DNA from: Neurospora crassa OR74A
Lineage: Eukaryota > Ascomycota > Sordariomycetes > Sordariales > Sordariaceae
Reading direction: 5' to 3'
Assembly (NCBI RefSeq): GCF_000182925.2
Contig: NC_026502.1
Coordinates: 1,364,001 to 1,428,000, forward strand
DNA length: 64,000 nucleotides
Shown here: in pieces, positions 59,196-64,000 of the stretch
How positions within the stretch are numbered: position 1 is the first letter of the stretch
Layout: each line of letters opens with the position of its first letter
Position numbers and translations under genes: made by a program
The notes under the pieces: model-generated
The model's database searches: none
Seen by the model: the letters and a program-made list of their open reading frames with translations, nothing else
What the model was told of the DNA's origin: nothing

Positions 59196-60456
59196 ATGGC
59201 GCTCGACAACTATTATCACAACAAGATCGAGGCCATGAAGCTCGAGATCCTCAAGGGCCAAGCCGTCCTCCGCCGTCTCGAAGCGCAACGAAATGACTAC
59301 AACTCGCGTGTGCGCCTGCTCAGGGAAGAGCTCGGTCTGCTACAACAGCCCGGGTCCTATGTGGGTGAGGTCGTCAAGGTTATGAGCACAAAGAAGGTCC
59401 TCGTCAAGGTACACCCTGAGGGCAAATATGGTATGCGCACTCCGCCTCCTTCTGGAGTGTCCTGTTTTACGGATGGGTAAACAGATGGAAGTAACTGACC
59501 TATTGCCCCGCCGCCTACCAGTTGTCGATGTATCCGACAATGTCGACATCACCAAGCTCACCGTCGGCAAGCGCGTCACCCTTCTCTCAGACTCGTACAA
59601 GCTCGAAAAGATGCTTCCCTCCTCAGTAGACCCGCTCGTGTCCCTCATGATGGTCGAAAAGGTGCCCGACAGTACTTACGATATGATTGGTGGTTTGGAC
59701 CAGCAAATCAAGGAGATCAAGGAGGTGATCGAGCTCGGCCTCAAGCACCCCGAGCTGTTCGAGTCGCTAGGTATCGCCCAACCAAAGGGTGTCCTGCTCT
59801 ACGGCCCTCCCGGTACCGGCAAGACCCTGCTCGCCCGTGCCGTTGCCCACCACACCGACTGCAAGTTCATCCGTGTCTCGGGTTCCGAGCTCGTGCAAAA
59901 GTACATCGGCGAGGGTTCCCGCATGGTACGCGAGCTGTTCGTCATGGCGCGCGAGCACGCGCCCTCCATCATCTTTATGGACGAGATCGACTCCATCGGC
60001 TCTTCGCGTGTCGAGGGTTCGTCTGGCGGCGACTCCGAAGTCCAGCGCACCATGCTCGAGCTCCTCAACCAGCTTGACGGTTTCGAGCCCACCAAGAACA
60101 TCAAGGTTATCATGGCCACCAACCGTCTCGACATTCTCGACCCCGCCCTCTTGCGCCCTGGCCGCATCGACCGCAAGATCGAGTTCCCTCCGCCGAGCGT
60201 CGAGGCCCGTGCCGACATTCTGCGCATTCACAGCCGCAAGATGAACCTGACGCGCGGCATCAACCTGACCAAGATCGCCGAGAAGATGAACGGGTGCTCG
60301 GGCGCCGAACTCAAGGGTGTCTGTACCGAGGCCGGCATGTACGCCCTCCGCGAGAGGCGCGTGCATGTCACACAGGAGGACTTTGAACTGGCCACGGCCA
60401 AGATTCTGAATAAGCATGATGATAAGGAGGTGTCGTTGGCCAAATTGTGGCGTTAA
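59196..60456 (+). CDS. rpt6: 26S proteasome regulatory ATPase Rpt6
   Basis: Join 59196-59430, 59522-60456, giving 389 aa (TAT G|GTATGC donor, CTACCAG acceptor). It is one of six AAA+ ATPases in the base of the 19S particle, which unfolds substrates and gates the 20S core. The N-terminal coiled coil (about 15-50, [20 protein letters not shown]) and OB-like domain (about 55-115) precede the ATPase. Walker A is GPPGTGKT (173-180), Walker B IIFMDEID (228-235), with ATNRLD and RPGRID (arginine-finger region) downstream. The C-terminus ends LAKLWR, close to the HbYX-like tail that docks in the 20S ring. Length and start match Rpt6/Sug1 in fungi. Confidence 0.96.
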
Positions 60457-61331
60457 GTCTGCCCGGGGAGGGGAAAAGTGAAGGAAGAGTGGTGGTTTCA
60501 TGCGTGCAACGATATGATACAGAATACAATAGTACTTTTATGGGAAAAGTAACTGACTCAGCTTTTTTTTACTTTCCTTGGTGCATCACTCTCAAGACTG
60601 CCTTTGTCGTCTGCATAGGCTGTCTGAAAGTGTATCGTTTTGTACATTCCAAGATTGAAAGCGGTCCTTGGCAACAACGGAGTATACCTACTCTCTCCTC
60701 TAGCGGAATCAACAGAATGGAGATGCAAACATTACCGTTGACTTTCAGACGTATCCTGGGCCCTGTTGCCGCCTTGACTCTGCACTAGGTCATTACCGGA
60801 TTTCAGAACAACGGTCACACGAAGACGAATATCATGCCGAAACTGAGAGTAAATTGTGCATTGGAATGGCGTCGGTCTCTCGAATGTCAAATGGTTATTT
60901 GTAAGCTGCGTGGCCATCCGTGAGGAAGTGGCGAACCCTCATAGTATCTTGAACTACAGTTTCTGTCTTTCAGGGACAACTACAACCTGTAAAGCCGCGC
61001 CGGCACGAAAGACAAATACCGAGACGAAAGGATATTGTGCTCCAAGCTACTAACACAAAGTCCCAGCCAAACTCTCACGAAACCGCGCCATGCAAGAACT
61101 AACTTACAAACCACAGACCAAAACGAGACGCCTATTCACATGCAAGTTTTCAAGTACTCCAAACACCAGCAGCAGTAATACTTTGAGCGAAGTTCAGGTG
61201 ATGGCAAATGGTTCATGGTAATGGTAACAATGGAAAACGACAGGAAAAGTGCAGAGAAGGGGGTACTGGGAAACTTGAGGTATACGTAGACAAACGTACG
61301 ACAACGACAACAACAACAACAACACACACCC

Positions 61332-61362
<31 letters not shown>

Positions 61363-61819
61363 ACAACAACGTAACAAGATGATGACACGCTCTCCCACCA
61401 ACCGGCCAGCCAACCCAAAAATATGCTAGTAGTAGTAATAGTGGTAGTAGTAGTAGTAGTAGCAGTAAAGGAAGACTTTGATCATCATGCCATCTTCATC
61501 TCTTCGTCCCTTACTTCCTCGGTTCATCCGTCCATCAGTCCTTTCTCTCTCTCACTCTCCTTCTGTCGCTGTGTGGTCCACCGCCGTGTTGTAAATGGAG
61601 ACAACAACGGATCAAGAACCATATAATGTATCTATCCCATCCCTTCCATCCCGTTCCATATCCATTCCATTTCCCTTTCCGTGCCAAAATGCTCTTTTCT
61701 TTTCGATCTGTCTATTCGCCTGCACCGAAGCCCCTTTAAAGAGATAGGCCCGATGCGCAACTGACCTGACCAGCTTCTGTACAATCCGTTATCCTCTCAA
61801 ACACCGGCCCATGATGGTC
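60457..61819. other. intergenic, 1.4 kb between convergent genes
   Basis: 3' regions of rpt6 and the phosphatase. It contains CAA repeats (61298-61322), a 27-nt A run (61332-61358) and TAG/GTA trinucleotide repeats (61424-61464). No gene seen. Confidence 0.5.
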
Positions 61820-64000
61820 TCACAGCGCCAAGCTTCCAGTCCTAACTCTGCTACTTCCTCTCCTCCCACCAGCACCACCAGCGCTGGTATGATGAGAGCG
61901 CTCCTCCAGCCGCCAGATCCACTCAATGACTGTCTCGTAGCAGAGAACAAACTGCCTTAAACTCTGAACCATGCTCAGTCGCTGACCGCGGAAGTCCTCA
62001 ACGGTCTTGGCGATGAGGTCGAGGCCGTCGTCGTCGAGCCAGGTGGTGTCGATTCCTTGGTCGTCCTTCGGTTCGGTCGGTGCGGGTGGGACGCCGAAGT
62101 CGAATCCCTTGCTCTCATCCAGGTTCTTCATCCCTCCTGAACCACCGGGCCCATGATCAAATCGAAGACCCTTCTGTCCACCCATGGAGATGTCGCCGTC
62201 CTGGTCGCGATTATTCTCGGTTGCCTGTCGCTTAAAAGGTTTGACTCCGTCCATGACCCCATCGACCTCTCCGTCAGTCTCCGAGATCCGTCGCCCGCCG
62301 AAGCGGTCATCGATCCGCCGATCCGCCTTCTGCGTTTTGCGCATCCGTTGACGCTTGAGCATGTCGATCACGCTGTCAACCGTGCAGAAGGCACCTGTCC
62401 GGCCACAGCCTGCAGAGCAGTGCACCAGCATGGGGCGCGCGTGGTCGTTCGGTTCGGGTGCGTCGCCCGGGTCGAGGGGTAGTGAGTCGCCGCGCTTAAG
62501 ACGGTTGGTAAAGTTCTTAACATCGACTTGTATCTCGTCGGAGGGGGCAGCGCCAGAGCTTTCGAGGGCGGGTGCCGCTCGTTGCATGATGTTGGCGAGC
62601 TCGACCAGGGCGAGGAGGTGGCTCGGTTGAGCCGGCGCTCCAAAGTCTGGCCAAGAGGGGTAGTGGAGTTGGGTGATCTCGCGCATCGGGAGGAAGGGGT
62701 AAGCGGAATGGCTCAGGGCAAACTTGCGAATAATGACATATGGTGTCTCTGCCAAAGCCGTAGCGGGCTGTTGCGTGCCGTCGAGGTTTGGCTGCACCGT
62801 TGTGGTGTTGGCACGACGGCGGCCACCGTCCGCCCCCCCAGCTTGGGTTGGATTCCAAGGGAAAGCTCCTTGCGTAGCATCCCCGGAAGGCGCGTTTGTT
62901 GTCGCAGAGGCGGATTCTAACGTTGTTGGTACGCCACCTTGAGAGCCTTGTCTGTGCTTGTCAATATCCAAAGACACCTTCTTTTCTGACAGTACTCGGA
63001 GCTTGATGGGACCAAAGTCTTTGCCTTTCCAGTAGGGATGGCACTTAAGTTGCCCTCCCTCGGATTCGGCCGTCAACATGACGATAACACGGACGTCCTG
63101 ATCCCAAATGACAGACCAGAAATCCTGTAAAGACCATCAGTCAGCCGAAGGTGCACTCCTACTAGACTCTTCCTTGTCAGGTGGCGACATACCTCAAAAG
63201 TGGCCGGTAGCGGGCCCTGGCTAGCGATGTATCGCTTTTTGCTACGGCTTGCTTGAATGTGGCTGGCATTGACATAATCGCATTCGCCCTCTTGGCGGCC
63301 CTGAAGCCTTACCCGCGCGTGCTCGAACGGTAGAATATCCTTATACCTGTTCTTTCCACCCTTTTCAATTCCGGACAGCTGCACCTTTCCGTGGTGTTTA
63401 GGGCCCCCGTTGGCACCAGGAGTGAAAACGGAGTAAGCGTCCTTCATCCGAGACTGTTCCGTCAACTCAATGCTCAGAAACTTCTCTGACACCTTCTTTC
63501 CATGGTCACCACTGTCGGCTGCTTCCTTTAGCCACTTTGGTAGAGTCTCCTTGTTGAGCTCTTGAGGAAGACCAATGTCCATTTGCCCAACTCCGTCGAC
63601 CAAGTCTTGGTTTTGTCGGATGTTGTTAAAGAAGGGGTTAGGGCCCTTCCCTGTAGTGGGCAACATCACACCGCCAATGACAGGCGGAATGTTGGCTCCT
63701 CCAAGACCAGCTCCGGCACCCTGCCCTAGAGACAGGGCTGGCGTTGTGGTAGCGGACGACCCACGGTCAATCAGGTTTGGGTATGTTTCGGCGAAGGCCC
63801 TGAATCCTCCACGCAGTATGTTTGCTGAACCAGAGAAGCCCTCATTCGTGAACTTCTTGATCATGTTGATTGCGCCCATGGCATCGCGCTTGTCAGACGA
63901 CGAAGCATCATAGACGACCAGGTACTTTGCGTTACGCCAGTTGGAGAACCTGTCCTGATCCTGGTTTGCCGAGAACGTTTGCTGGAGTTTCTGCAAGTTG
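61820..64000 (-). CDS. protein tyrosine phosphatase with rhodanese-like N-terminus, partial
   Basis: Exons 64000-63193 (open at the window edge) and 63124-61820, phase-0 junction (TTTGAG|GTATGT; TTTACAG|GATTTC). The catalytic loop is HCSAGCGRTG (near 62385-62430 on the plus strand), preceded by the WPDFGAP (WPD) loop and followed by a Gln-loop region replaced here by VQSLRQFVLCYETVI at the end. KRYIASQGPLPATFEDFWSV is the conserved Q-G-P-L block. NILRGGFRAFAETYP at the far N-terminal side is the end of a rhodanese-like domain, so the protein resembles the fungal Pyp1/Pyp2-type phosphatases that act on MAP kinases. A ~70-residue acidic/Asp-Gly insert (DRDGDISMGGQ region) separates the P-loop from the Q-loop. 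The start codon is outside the window. Confidence 0.88.

Overview
The window looks like nuclear chromosomal DNA from a filamentous ascomycete, most likely a Sordariomycete (Neurospora/Podospora-like). The reasons are short 50-150 bp introns with GTRNGT donors and CTRAC-type branch sites, C-ending codon preference, large intergenic spaces with long homopolymers, an AT-rich repeat showing repeat-induced point mutation (RIP), and ascomycete-type proteins. Species is inferred, not demonstrated. All splice junctions given here were placed by hand.

Layout. 1-2 kb: end of a possible gene fragment, then a ~1.8 kb AT-rich element bounded by ~170-190 bp inverted repeats whose two arms differ largely by C/T and G/A transitions. 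4-12 kb: a bacterial-type flavin monooxygenase, a decayed cytochrome P450 on the opposite strand, an endonuclease/exonuclease/phosphatase-fold protein, a small unrecognised gene, and 3'(2'),5'-bisphosphate nucleotidase. 13.7-34 kb: a PIN4-like RRM+R3H RNA-binding protein with a very long upstream region, an alpha/beta hydrolase, a low-complexity Cys-cluster protein, histone H2A.Z and a C2H2-like zinc-finger protein. 36-48 kb is accessory in character: a sugar transporter carrying an in-frame stop, several small unrecognised multi-exon genes, a non-RD protein kinase with an unusual splice junction, and a CorA-like membrane protein. 50-64 kb is mostly conserved: a DUF1996 secreted protein, a Vnx1-type vacuolar cation/H+ exchanger, proteasome ATPase Rpt6, and a protein tyrosine phosphatase that runs off the right edge.

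The most interesting item is a family of small unrecognised genes: 9.9 kb, 40 kb, 45 kb, and a degenerate fourth at 45.4 kb. They share a strand-helix-strand pattern, a Y-x-I-[QK] / [RK]-x-D-R-[YW] core and, in three copies, a phase-0 intron at exactly the same place in that core. Three of the four lie within 6 kb of each other, around the kinase. Other notable points are the RIP-marked inverted-repeat element, the P450 relic, and the single TGG-to-TGA-type lesion in an otherwise intact transporter.
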